This document shows, piece by piece, positions 27,152-35,673 of a stretch of DNA of 64,000 nt (positions are counted from its first letter, which is position 1; the number at the start of each line of letters is the position of its first letter). The DNA lies in assembly GCF_000024105.1 (NCBI RefSeq), contig NC_013171.1, positions 1,112,501 to 1,176,500 of the forward strand, given 5' to 3'. Made by a program: the position numbers and the translations under genes. The DNA is from Anaerococcus prevotii DSM 20548. GTDB lineage: Bacteria; Bacillota; Clostridia; Tissierellales; Peptoniphilaceae. Below the pieces are notes generated by a model, which was not told the DNA's origin, did not search any database, and was given only the letters and a program-made list of their open reading frames with translations.

Positions 27152-28357
27152 TTATTTAACTAATTCATCAATATAAGCTTCATTAGCTTGTGGGTCTAAT
27201 TTGAATCCACTAATTTTGTTTACTATACATGCTATAGCACCGTCACCAGAGATATTGCAAGCTGTACCAAAAGAATCTTGGGCAACATACAAAGCAATGA
27301 TTAGGGCTGTCATAGGTTCAGTAAATCCAAGCATAGATTGTAAGATACCAAGAGCTGCCATTACTGCTCCTCCAGGTACTCCAGGTGCTGCAACCATAGT
27401 CACACCAAGCATTAATATGAATGGGAATATGTGAGCTAAGGTAACATCTCCACCTTGTAGCATGAGTATAGACATAGCACAAGATGTAAGCGTTATGGTT
27501 GAACCTGATAAGTGGATTGTCGCACAAAGTGGAATAACGAAGTCTGCTATACCCTTGTTAACACCCATTTTGTAGGTTTGTCTTAATGTTACAGGAATTG
27601 TTGCTGCTGATGATTGGGTTCCAATTGCTGTCATATAAGCTGGGAAGATATTTTTGATTTTCTCAAATGGATTACCTCCACCCATAGAGCTTGCTATTGT
27701 GTATTGGATCAAAATAGTCAACCAGTGAAGTATAATTACCATTATAAATACTTTTGAGAAAACTGATAATACTTTTGCTACTGTTCCTTGATATGCCAAA
27801 TTAGCAAAAATACCAGCAATGTGGATAGGCAATAAAGGAATTACTATGTTTGAAATTAATTTTGTAATAATATCAGAAAACTCGTGTACTGCTTTTTTAA
27901 GGAATTCTCCCTTAACTGCAGCAATACCTACACCAAGTATGAATGACATAATAAGTGCGGTTGTTACACTAAATATAGGATCCATTGGTGATTCAAAGAA
28001 AGGTTCTAGGACTCTACCTGTGTTTTGGTCAGGGTTAAAGTTCATTGTACCTGGATCTATGAAGTGTGGTAATATAGCGCTTCCTGTGAAATATGTAGCC
28101 GTACCGAATATTACTGTTGATAGATATGCTATTCCAGCAGTAATAGCTAGTGTCTTACCTGCATCATTTCCTAAATCTGCTATACCTGGGATAACAAATC
28201 CCATGATGATTAAAGGAATAACAAAGTTTAGGAAGTTGCCAAATAGTCCATTAAAGGTAATTAATATTCTAACAAGAACTGCTGGTCCAAATAGACCGAT
28301 TAGAATACCTAAAATGATGGCTATGATTAGCCTTGGCAGTAAACCTAATTTTTTCAT
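27152..28357 (-). CDS. Dicarboxylate/amino acid:cation symporter (DAACS family)
   Basis: This is a 401-residue membrane transporter with about eight hydrophobic helices and two re-entrant hairpins. Family motifs are GTQSSAATIPVTL (hairpin 1), IHLSGSTITLTSCA, PGVPGGAVMAALGIL and ALYVAQDSFGTACNISGDGAI (substrate/Na site before TM8). It resembles the glutamate/aspartate and serine/threonine (SstT) transporters. Because nifJ and ilvA follow, serine or threonine is the most attractive substrate, by context only. It has a strong promoter with a palindrome at the transcription start. Confidence 0.88.
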   Translation of the reverse strand: MKKLGLLPRLIIAIILGILIGLFGPAVLVRILITFNGLFGNFLNFVIPLIIMGFVIPGIADLGNDAGKTLAITAGIAYLSTVIFGTATYFTGSAILPHFIDPGTMNFNPDQNTGRVLEPFFESPMDPIFSVTTALIMSFILGVGIAAVKGEFLKKAVHEFSDIITKLISNIVIPLLPIHIAGIFANLAYQGTVAKVLSVFSKVFIMVIILHWLTILIQYTIASSMGGGNPFEKIKNIFPAYMTAIGTQSSAATIPVTLRQTYKMGVNKGIADFVIPLCATIHLSGSTITLTSCAMSILMLQGGDVTLAHIFPFILMLGVTMVAAPGVPGGAVMAALGILQSMLGFTEPMTALIIALYVAQDSFGTACNISGDGAIACIVNKISGFKLDPQANEAYIDELVK

Positions 28358-28378
28358 TTCTTCCTCCTAAATGAAAAT

Positions 28379-28392
28379 TGATCATATGATCA
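28379..28392. promoter_or_regulatory. Perfect 14-bp palindrome at the symporter transcription start
   Basis: TGATCATATGATCA is self-complementary. It sits immediately downstream of the -10 element, over the predicted start site, where a repressor would block transcription. The regulator is not identifiable from the window. Confidence 0.55.
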
Positions 28393-28397
28393 TCTTT

Positions 28398-28426
28398 ATA
28401 ATATCAAATATACGTTTTCATGTCAA
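28398..28426 (-). promoter_or_regulatory. Sigma-A promoter of the symporter gene
   Basis: TTGACA (28421-28426), a 17-base spacer and TATTAT (28398-28403) are read on the minus strand. The rest of the 28358-28586 gap holds the operator-like palindrome and the ldh terminator. Confidence 0.75.
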
Positions 28427-28543
28427 CTTTATTTCACTAAATTATCCCCTCTAAAATCTCTAATGATTCTGATTATTAAAAGCAATTTTATGATACATAT
28501 AAGGGATTACGTTTTACTATTTTAAAATCGTATTTATCTAAGC

Positions 28544-28579
28544 AAAAAAAGAAACGAGATATTTAACCCGCTTCTTTTT
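28544..28579 (-). terminator. Terminator after ldh
   Basis: On the minus strand AAAAAGAAGCGG pairs imperfectly with the CTCGTTTCTTTTT side around an A/T-rich loop and ends in seven Ts. Confidence 0.6.
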
Positions 28580-28586
28580 ATCCAAT

Positions 28587-29522
28587 TTAGAATGACTTAT
28601 CTATTATATTTTTAAGGGTTTGTGCTGATTTTTGCATTCTTTCATTTTCTGTATCAGTCAATGGCACTTCTATAACCCATTTTACACCATCTTTTCCAAT
28701 AACAGTAGGAACTCCTATATAAATATCCTTTAGTCCGTATTCTCCATCAAGATATGAAGATGTAGAAAATACTGAGTTCTCATCATTAATAATTGATTCA
28801 ACAATTCTTGCCAGAGCCATGCCTATTCCATAAAATGTTGCACCCTTCTTTTTTATAATTTCATAGGCAGCATTTTTTGTTTTTTCAAAAGTATCGAGGA
28901 GAGCTAACTCATCAACTTCGCTGTTTGCCTTAACCCATTCATAAATTGGTAGACCACCGATATTTGTGTGAGACCAAACTGCAAATTCGCTATCTCCGTG
29001 CTCACCTAGGACAAAGGCATCGACACTTCTAGGATCTATGCCTATAAGTTGAGCAATCTCTTTCTTAAATCTAGAAGAATCGAGGGTTGTCCCTGTTCCT
29101 ATTACCTTGTTTGCAGGAAAGCCTGAGAATTTCCATGTTGCATATGTTAGAATATCTACTGGGTTACTTGCTACTAGAAAGATGCCATCAAAACCAGATT
29201 CTACAACTTTTCCTACCATGTCTTTAAAAATAGATAGGTTTTTCTCTACTAGATCAAGCCTTGTCTCCCCATCCTTTTGTGGTATCCCTGCTGTTATTAC
29301 AACAACTTCGGCATCCTTGCAATCCTTATAGTCTGCCTTATAGATTGACTTTGGCTTAGAAAAACTTAAAGCATCAGATAAGTCCATAGCGTCGCCATAA
29401 GCCTTGTCTTCATTTATATCAATTATTCCGAGTTCTCTACCTATGCCCAATATTGTAGAAGCATAAGCAAAGGAGGAGCCAACTGCTCCATCTCCAATTA
29501 AAATTATCTTACTATCTTTCAT
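28587..29522 (-). CDS. ldh: L-lactate dehydrogenase
   Basis: It reduces pyruvate to L-lactate with NADH, an electron sink competing with the two pyruvate oxidoreductases. The NAD fold begins IILIGDGAVGSSFAYA. The active site shows GETRLDLVEKN (substrate Arg loop), NPVDILTY, TGTTLDSSRF and the catalytic His in VLGEHGDSEFAVW. The length of 311 residues is normal. It is monocistronic by its terminator and has an AAAGGAG ribosome site. A malate dehydrogenase is unlikely given the GETRLD loop of the lactate type. Confidence 0.95.
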   Translation of the reverse strand: MKDSKIILIGDGAVGSSFAYASTILGIGRELGIIDINEDKAYGDAMDLSDALSFSKPKSIYKADYKDCKDAEVVVITAGIPQKDGETRLDLVEKNLSIFKDMVGKVVESGFDGIFLVASNPVDILTYATWKFSGFPANKVIGTGTTLDSSRFKKEIAQLIGIDPRSVDAFVLGEHGDSEFAVWSHTNIGGLPIYEWVKANSEVDELALLDTFEKTKNAAYEIIKKKGATFYGIGMALARIVESIINDENSVFSTSSYLDGEYGLKDIYIGVPTVIGKDGVKWVIEVPLTDTENERMQKSAQTLKNIIDKSF

Positions 29523-29595
29523 AAAAACTCCTTTATATACCCTATTCTTTTACTAGGATATAATTATTATACTTTAAAATTCTCCCTGCAAAAGA

Positions 29596-31368
29596 TTATT
29601 TATTATTTTTTGAAGTTTTCTTATCAATCAAGGCTACGGCTAATAGTGAGTACAAAAGCCAATTTCCCTTGGCATAGGCCATATATTTAGGAAGCCAAAT
29701 ACTCGCGTACTTTTGCTTGTAATTTCTAAGGCCCTTAAATGAATAGAATCTACTACCATGCTTATAAACAAGATAAGCCATTCTTTCAGATAGGTAGGCT
29801 GATTTCATAAGACCGACGTTTGATAGGGGTGCCATTCCAAGATTAAAATACTTGTAGGAGTTTTCCTGACCATAGATAAATAGATTAAGAAATAGAAAAT
29901 CCATCATAGAATTAACATTTTTATCTTGATCATAACGCATCAAATCTATAGTAAGGACTTCTGGATTCTTGTTTGGCATAATATTTGTAAATGCGGTTAT
30001 TTCGTCGTTTTTATCCAAAACAATTGCTATTTCCGCTCTTCTTAGATAAGCTCTATCAAAAAATCCCAAGGAAAAGCCCTTCTCTCTTTTATCCTTCAGC
30101 CAGGAATTTGATATTTCTTCTAACTTATCTAGGAATTCATTAGTATAGGGATAAGATACAAGCTTAAATTTATAGCCTTCTTTAGCAAATCTGTTTAGAA
30201 TATTTCTCTCGGTGGATTTCTTTCTTCCTTTTAGGGAAAAGTCTGTCAGATTAACCATGGCATTTTCCCCAAATTTCATAAAATCATATCCATAATCGTG
30301 CAGGCTTAGGGTGAATCTCTCGCCCACTTCATAAAATATAGGATTAAGTCCTGACTTTTGGCATACTTCGTTAAAAGCAAAGAGCGCTAAAGCAATATCC
30401 GCTTCTTTCCCAAAAGGCTCGCCCATGACTATTGCCTTGTTATTTATGATTTGATATTGAAAGGCCACAGTTTGTTCTCCGTCCTTGTCCCTATAATAGT
30501 ATATATATTTATCATTTAAGAAAGATAGTCCAGAGGCTAGGGATTGACTTGACCCATATTTATCAATCAATAAGTCTAAATCGTCTATATTTGTCTCGTA
30601 AAGTTCCTCTCCTCCTTTTTTCATATAAGAAAATATTAGCTTAGTAAGTAGGATAAAGATAAGAAGGATAAGTAGGGTGTATATAAGGCTCATGGGCAAG
30701 CTGTAGTTTTTATTCCTATTTATATTTAAAATATAGAAGAAAAATCCTACGAGAAAGAGTACACAATCTACAGTCTTCTCTTCCCAACTATAGATGAATC
30801 TCTCCTTAAACAAAAACTTTCTGGTATAAAATCCAAGACCCATTAGGATAAGTACAGGTAGGATTGATACCACATTTTCACCAATTGCAATTAGAAAGAA
30901 AATATGACAAAGACCAGTAAGCATAAGAAGATTTATTGATTTCTTTTGTTTATCTATGGACAATCTTCCTGCAATTAAGAATAAATATCCTAAAAGCAAG
31001 TATACGGTAAGCAAAACAAGCTCTATAGCCGATAAGTCCTTGCTTACATTGCCTATATTATAGAAATTCTCCAAAGAAATTACTGAAAGTATAATATATA
31101 TTCCATATAGAATTATAAATATACTATTTATTTTCTGTATAAGCTCTTTAATTACTCTTAGGGCAAAGTCACCATATTTTTCTTTAATTTTCCTAAGAAA
31201 GTCTTTAGATAGAAATCCTATTCCAGTAAATGAAAGTATGGCAAAGACAAGAAGGAAGCCATTAACATAATGATCTTTACTTGCCTTTCCTACTATAAAA
31301 GCAATAAGAGCAAGTAAGACCAAGGATAAAAATATCGTAGCTTTCTTTTTATTTACTAATTTGTTCAT
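29596..31368 (-). CDS. MprF-like phosphatidylglycerol lysyltransferase (DUF2156)
   Basis: The protein has about eight membrane segments in residues 1-250 and a cytoplasmic GNAT-like DUF2156 domain after that. Typical motifs are YGSSQSLASGLSFLNDKY, GENAMVNLTDFSLKGRKKS (near 355), SNSWLKDKREKGFSLG, TIDLMRY and YFNLGMAPLSNVG. Full MprF is ~840 residues with an N-terminal flippase. This 590-residue form keeps the synthase half with a shorter membrane part. It would transfer an aminoacyl group from tRNA to phosphatidylglycerol, lowering surface charge and sensitivity to cationic peptides. It overlaps the alpha/beta hydrolase gene by 20 bases and starts at an ATG with GGAGGG. Confidence 0.85.
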   Translation of the reverse strand: MNKLVNKKKATIFLSLVLLALIAFIVGKASKDHYVNGFLLVFAILSFTGIGFLSKDFLRKIKEKYGDFALRVIKELIQKINSIFIILYGIYIILSVISLENFYNIGNVSKDLSAIELVLLTVYLLLGYLFLIAGRLSIDKQKKSINLLMLTGLCHIFFLIAIGENVVSILPVLILMGLGFYTRKFLFKERFIYSWEEKTVDCVLFLVGFFFYILNINRNKNYSLPMSLIYTLLILLIFILLTKLIFSYMKKGGEELYETNIDDLDLLIDKYGSSQSLASGLSFLNDKYIYYYRDKDGEQTVAFQYQIINNKAIVMGEPFGKEADIALALFAFNEVCQKSGLNPIFYEVGERFTLSLHDYGYDFMKFGENAMVNLTDFSLKGRKKSTERNILNRFAKEGYKFKLVSYPYTNEFLDKLEEISNSWLKDKREKGFSLGFFDRAYLRRAEIAIVLDKNDEITAFTNIMPNKNPEVLTIDLMRYDQDKNVNSMMDFLFLNLFIYGQENSYKYFNLGMAPLSNVGLMKSAYLSERMAYLVYKHGSRFYSFKGLRNYKQKYASIWLPKYMAYAKGNWLLYSLLAVALIDKKTSKNNK

Positions 31369-32068
31369 TATTTCCCTCCATAAATTCTACTACAAGTTTA
31401 TTAAATAAATAGGGATGGGATCTCGCTAGCTTATGGCCTGCTTTTTTTACTATGACAAGCCTTGAACGATCGATTGATTCAGAAATATTTTTTACATGAT
31501 CAAGCCTTATCAGATCGAAAGATCCAACTATTATCAAAACCTCACTTTTAATATCTCCTAGGTCCGTCTTATTTAATCTTAAATCTTTCAAAAGTAAGGC
31601 AGCAACTCTCTTATTTCTTTTAAAAAAGGGCAATATATTCCAAAAAATATTCTCTCCAAGGCTAATTATTCTACTTAAAAGCCTAGTTCCACTAAATCTT
31701 ATGTTGGGAGCATTTAAAATTAATTTCTCTACTAGAGCAGGATATCTAATTGTAAATAAAAGGGCAAGATTTGCTCCATCAGAAAATCCTAAAACATTTG
31801 CCTTCTTTATAGAAAGTTTGTCAAAAATCTCCTTGAGGTCACTTGCCATAAGATCGAAGGTTAATTTGTCTCTGGCATTATCACTTCTCCCGTGGTCCCT
31901 AAAATCTATAAGATATAGGTGAAATCTTCTAGAAAGAGCTCCAATATTGTATTCAAAGTAGGACGAGTCTCCACCATTTCCGTGGAGTAGAAACAAATTT
32001 TCGCCAGCTCCTAACTCTTTATAGAAAATTTCGGTCCCATCATTTAATTTAATCATTCCCTTTTTCAT
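31349..32068 (-). CDS. Alpha/beta hydrolase
   Basis: This 239-residue serine hydrolase has the oxyanion motif LFLLHGNGGDSSYF, the nucleophile elbow GFSDGA, an Asp in VGSFDLIRLD and the catalytic His in KKAGHKLARSHPY. The 20-base overlap with the MprF-like gene implies joint translation. It could act on aminoacyl-lipids, as hydrolases partnered with aminoacyl-PG synthases do in some bacteria; this is an inference from position. Confidence 0.82.
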   Translation of the reverse strand: MKKGMIKLNDGTEIFYKELGAGENLFLLHGNGGDSSYFEYNIGALSRRFHLYLIDFRDHGRSDNARDKLTFDLMASDLKEIFDKLSIKKANVLGFSDGANLALLFTIRYPALVEKLILNAPNIRFSGTRLLSRIISLGENIFWNILPFFKRNKRVAALLLKDLRLNKTDLGDIKSEVLIIVGSFDLIRLDHVKNISESIDRSRLVIVKKAGHKLARSHPYLFNKLVVEFMEGNNEQISK

Positions 32069-32194
32069 AACTACCTCTTATAAAACTATACCTTATATAT
32101 TTCTCACATAATCATTAGAGTCAATTAAATAAATCTAAATAATCTGAAAATAAATAATAACACTACAAATACATTCATGAATATAACTATATAA

Positions 32195-32226
32195 TAAAAA
32201 AACCTCAATCATTTTACTGATTGAGG
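32195..32226 (-). terminator. Terminator after mgtE
   Basis: CCTCAATCA and TGATTGAGG form a 9-base perfect stem with a 6-base loop, followed by a run of Ts on the minus strand. Confidence 0.85.
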
Positions 32227-32243
32227 ATAACATTAAGCTTAAG

Positions 32244-33569
32244 CTAAAGTCCTAATAATAATGATGCAACTTCAAAATATATTAGAAGTACAAGTGTATC
32301 AACTATTGTTGTAATGAGTGGTCCTGCCATTACCGTAGGATCTATATTAAATTTATCTGCTATTAGCGGCAATACTCCACCCATGACTTTGGAAAATATT
32401 ATTGTTAGCAAAAGGGTTATAGAGACTGTAAGATTGACACCAATTTGTGCTTGGTCTAAAATCATTAGCCTTATAAAGTTAATGATTACTAAGATAACAC
32501 CAGTTATTAGACCAATGCTTGCTTCTTTCATAATCACCTTAAAAAAATCTTTAAATCCTATATCTCCTCTATAAAGGGATGTGATTACTGTCGTTGAAGC
32601 CTGGCTTCCTGCATTACCGCCAGAATCCATAAGCATTGGTATATAGGCTGTTAGGGCAACCGCACTTGCAAGTAGATTTTCATATCTGTGGATTATAAAA
32701 CCTGTCATAGTCGCTGTGAGTAAGCATATTATAAGCCATGTAGTCCTTGTTTTTGCAATTTTAAAGCTTGATTCAACTAGGTAAGAATCAGAGTTATCAG
32801 AAATACCTGTTATATTTGACATATCTTCTTGGAACTCTTCGTGTGCTACATCGATTACGTCTTCTGCTGGCACGATACCGATTAGTCTATTTTCAGAATC
32901 GACTACTGGCACCTCTCCTAAATCGTATTTGTAGGAAAGTTTAGCTACAACTTCTTGGTCATCGTTAGGATTAACTGTTGCATTTATACTATTGGCTAAA
33001 TCCTTTAGGGACTTATCTTGATATCTTATAAGATCTGCTATGTAGACAAAACCCATAAGAACTAGTGAGTTGTTGGTTAGCCATATCTGCTCAAGCTTTT
33101 CTGCATCTAGATCTGATTCCATTATCTTTTCGAGAGCTTGTTTTGGACTAATATTTTCCTTCACTGACAAGAAGTTAACTGTCATGATAGAACCGACTGA
33201 CTCTTTTGGATAGCCTAAAAGCTCATTGACGACCTTTCTCCTATCCTTATCTATGTGGAAGGTCATAAGTTTCTTGGTGATATTTGCAGGTAGCTCCTGT
33301 AGGGTATCTACAAGCTCATCCTCATCCAAATCTCTTACCAGGTCTTTTATCTTCTCTTCTGATAGAATATTTACAATTCTCGCCTTGTTTTCAGGTTTTA
33401 GTTCAGTAAATGCATCTGCCAAAAGGTCCTTTTTAAGTAGCTTAATCCAAATCGCTACATCCTTTTCTGGCAAAATTTCAAGTTTATCGGCTATATCAAC
33501 AGGATCCATCCTGTTAATCATCTCTTGGGTCCTGTTAAGCCTTTCTACATCATAATTTTTATCTGTCAT
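32244..33569 (-). CDS. mgtE: Magnesium transporter MgtE
   Basis: MgtE is a Mg2+ channel/transporter of the inner membrane, gated by cytoplasmic Mg2+. The layout is canonical: an MgtE N domain (about 10-130, NRMDPVDIADKLEILPE), paired CBS domains (VGSIMTVNFLSV and GEVPVVDSENRLIGIV) and five membrane helices. Those helices carry AYIPMLMDSGGNAGSQASTTVI and the pore region. The frame opens at 33602, but GGAGG with a 5-base spacer selects the ATG at 33569, giving MTDKNYDVERLN. A short translated leader and competing hairpins lie directly upstream (see those entries). Confidence 0.94.
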   Translation of the reverse strand: MTDKNYDVERLNRTQEMINRMDPVDIADKLEILPEKDVAIWIKLLKKDLLADAFTELKPENKARIVNILSEEKIKDLVRDLDEDELVDTLQELPANITKKLMTFHIDKDRRKVVNELLGYPKESVGSIMTVNFLSVKENISPKQALEKIMESDLDAEKLEQIWLTNNSLVLMGFVYIADLIRYQDKSLKDLANSINATVNPNDDQEVVAKLSYKYDLGEVPVVDSENRLIGIVPAEDVIDVAHEEFQEDMSNITGISDNSDSYLVESSFKIAKTRTTWLIICLLTATMTGFIIHRYENLLASAVALTAYIPMLMDSGGNAGSQASTTVITSLYRGDIGFKDFFKVIMKEASIGLITGVILVIINFIRLMILDQAQIGVNLTVSITLLLTIIFSKVMGGVLPLIADKFNIDPTVMAGPLITTIVDTLVLLIYFEVASLLLGL

Positions 33570-33579
33570 TTTTACCTCC

Positions 33580-33647
33580 ATTAGACTAACTAATCGAGGC
33601 ATGAATAAGTAAACCTCAACTAGCCTTATTTAATTAAGCCTCAGATT
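33580..33647 (-). promoter_or_regulatory. Candidate translational/attenuation control region of mgtE
   Basis: Three pairings compete on the minus-strand RNA. Hairpin A joins CTAGTTGAGG (33614-33623) with CCTCGATTAG (33590-33599), 10 pairs including two G-U. Pairing B joins AATCTGAGGC inside the leader ORF (33638-33647) with GCCTCGATT (33592-33600), 9 pairs with one bulge. Hairpin C joins ATTAG with CTAAT (33580-33594), right against the mgtE ribosome site. A and B share the same 3' arm and cannot coexist. No M-box sequence was recognised. All pairings were read by eye. Confidence 0.5.
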
Positions 33648-33665
33648 GGGCCCACTTTTATCCAT
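33630..33665 (-). CDS. Leader peptide of mgtE (11 residues)
   Basis: An ATG with a strong AAGGAGG ribosome site 4 bases upstream opens an 11-codon frame, MDKSGPNLRLN, ending in TAA. Its last codons (NLRL) contain the 5' arm of one of two mutually exclusive pairings in front of mgtE. Such translated leaders control Mg2+ transporter genes in enterobacteria (mgtL, corL). A role here is inferred from layout, and no homology is claimed. Confidence 0.55.
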   Translation of the reverse strand: MDKSGPNLRLN

Positions 33666-33736
33666 ATTTCCTCCTTATAAATATTATGAATTGCCTATTT
33701 AATATACCTTTTTTTATAAATAAAGCTATAAGATCC

Positions 33737-34981
33737 CTATATGCTCATAAGTTCTAAAGTCACTAGGAAAGACTTATAGAAAGAATCCATAGGGATAAAT
33801 TCCTTGTTTGAATGAAAGTTATGAGCTCCGGTGAAATAATTTGGGGTTAAGATATTCCTCGTAGATAAATAAGACCCATCGGTCCCACCCCTCATAGGGA
33901 TTATTTTAGGTCTAATAGCAAGTTTTTCGAAAGCTTTCTTTAGTTTTTCAATAGCAAGGTAATTATCTTCATTTACACTATCTAAAATATTAGCGTAAGT
34001 ATCTTCTATCTCAATTTCAATTTTTGCCTTATTGTATCTTTCGCTAAGTAGATCAGTGATTTTCATTAGATAAGCCTTTTTATTGAGAAATTTTTTCTTG
34101 TCATGATCTCTTATGTTGAATTTGACCTCACAATTAATTACATCAGATTTAATATCTGTGATCCAAATGTAACCTTCCCTTCCTTCTGTATGCTCGGGCA
34201 TCTTACTCCTATCAAGCATAGATATAAAATCATGGGCTATCATTATTGGATTTACGAGTTTATTTTTAGAAGACATGGGATGTGCGCTAAGGCCCTTTAT
34301 TTTGAGATTCCCACTTGCTGCATTAAAGGTTTCATATACGAGCTCCCCAAGCCCACAACAATCAATAGTGTAAGCAAAGTCGACATCAAAATTATCGAAG
34401 TCAATCTTGCGTACTCCTCTTAGGCCAATTTCCTCATCAGGAACAAAGGCTAAATAGATTTTCCCATGCTTTATCGATGGGTTTTCCCTAATATACCAAA
34501 GGGCTGTAATAACATTTGCTATGGCCGCCTTGTTGTCAGCTCCTAGAACAGACTTTCCATCTGTGACTATCAAATCATCACCTAGGTAATTAGCTAAGCT
34601 TTTTTCTTCATTTGGACTAAGGACAATATTTTCACTTGAATCTAGAACAATATCTGTCCCATCGTAGGATTTTTCGATTCTAGGATTTATATCGGGACTT
34701 AGGCCGACATCAACTGTATCTAGATGGCATACCCATCCGATTTTTGGAGCCTTTTTTTCATCAACTCCTTTGGCTTCAATTACAGCTTGCAAAACTCCAT
34801 ACTCATTTATCCTAATGTTATTAGCTCCGAGCTCTTCTAATTCTTTGGCAAGTTTCTTAGCTAGAACTAGCTGGCCCTTGCTAGAGGGTATGTCTTTATT
34901 TTCTTCATTCGATTGGCTAGAAATAGATACATATTTTAGGAAATTTTCCAATAATTTATCTTTTATTATTTTCTCTTCCAT
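33737..34981 (-). CDS. pepT: Peptidase T (tripeptide aminopeptidase)
   Basis: This M20B zinc peptidase removes N-terminal residues from tripeptides. Metal and catalytic motifs are present: WVCHLDTVDVG, TDGKSVLGADNKAAIAN, FVPDEEIGLRGVRKID, DCCGLGELVYETFNAA, GLSAHPMSSKNKLVNP and the closing RGGTDGSYLSTRN and TGAHNFHSNKEFIP. The length of 414 residues is normal. It lies 6 bases after the HAD gene, in a row with maf and the glutaminase-like gene. Confidence 0.95.
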   Translation of the reverse strand: MEEKIIKDKLLENFLKYVSISSQSNEENKDIPSSKGQLVLAKKLAKELEELGANNIRINEYGVLQAVIEAKGVDEKKAPKIGWVCHLDTVDVGLSPDINPRIEKSYDGTDIVLDSSENIVLSPNEEKSLANYLGDDLIVTDGKSVLGADNKAAIANVITALWYIRENPSIKHGKIYLAFVPDEEIGLRGVRKIDFDNFDVDFAYTIDCCGLGELVYETFNAASGNLKIKGLSAHPMSSKNKLVNPIMIAHDFISMLDRSKMPEHTEGREGYIWITDIKSDVINCEVKFNIRDHDKKKFLNKKAYLMKITDLLSERYNKAKIEIEIEDTYANILDSVNEDNYLAIEKLKKAFEKLAIRPKIIPMRGGTDGSYLSTRNILTPNYFTGAHNFHSNKEFIPMDSFYKSFLVTLELMSI

Positions 34982-34987
34982 AGTAAC

Positions 34988-35671
34988 CTACAATATATCG
35001 AGCACTTCTTCTAAGCTATTTACTTCATAGTCGAAATCAATATCTTTTTCTCTTTCTAGTCTATCAGGATTAAACCATATCGTCTTTATCCCAGAATTGT
35101 TTCCTCCTCTTATATCAGAGGTCAAGGAATCTCCTATTATCACATATTCGGACTTTTCTCTAGACCCAACAGTATCGAATATATAGTCAAAGAACTCAAT
35201 ATTCGGTTTTTCAAATCCTATTTTTTCTGATATAAATACGTCCTCAAAAATAGAATCTAGTCCTGCTCCTTTAAGCTTTCCTTCTTGGGCTATGGCAGAT
35301 CCATTGGTTGCTGCGTATTGCTTATATTTTCCTGAAAGTTTGCTAAGAGTTTCGTAGGCCTCGTCATTAAAAACATAGGTCTTGCCCAAATTTTCCTGGA
35401 AGGATATATTAAAGTCACTGACAATTTCGGTATTATAACCGTATTTTTCAAAAAATTCTCTAAATCTTCCTTCTAGTACCTCAATTCTAGTGATTTCTCC
35501 CCTTTCTAGGGCCTTCCAGTATTTATTATTAATCTTTCTATAAACTCCTAACCTATCATCCGATAAATCACCCAAACCATACTGATCGAAGCAAGCCCTA
35601 ATGGCATTTTCTTCAGCTAGGTGAAAGTTTAATAAAGTTCCATCAATGTCCCACAAAACATATTTTATCAA
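34988..35671 (-). CDS. HAD-family noncanonical pyrimidine nucleotidase (YjjG type)
   Basis: This HAD phosphatase of 227 residues has motif I WDIDGTLLNF, motif II TNGS, the motif III lysine near EKIGFEKPNIEFF and motif IV IIGDSLTSDIRGGNNSGI. The cap domain and the FEKP/DSLTSDI spacing match YjjG/YfnB proteins, which dephosphorylate non-canonical nucleotides in house-cleaning. The neighbouring Maf, another nucleotide house-cleaning enzyme, supports this. It is 2 bases from maf. Confidence 0.85.
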   Translation of the reverse strand: MIKYVLWDIDGTLLNFHLAEENAIRACFDQYGLGDLSDDRLGVYRKINNKYWKALERGEITRIEVLEGRFREFFEKYGYNTEIVSDFNISFQENLGKTYVFNDEAYETLSKLSGKYKQYAATNGSAIAQEGKLKGAGLDSIFEDVFISEKIGFEKPNIEFFDYIFDTVGSREKSEYVIIGDSLTSDIRGGNNSGIKTIWFNPDRLEREKDIDFDYEVNSLEEVLDIL

Positions 35672-35673
35672 TT

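Noticed and set aside
33580-33736. M-box (ykoK) riboswitch upstream of mgtE
   Set aside because: The region between pepT and mgtE is too short and lacks the three-stem M-box layout; a translated leader with hairpins fits better.
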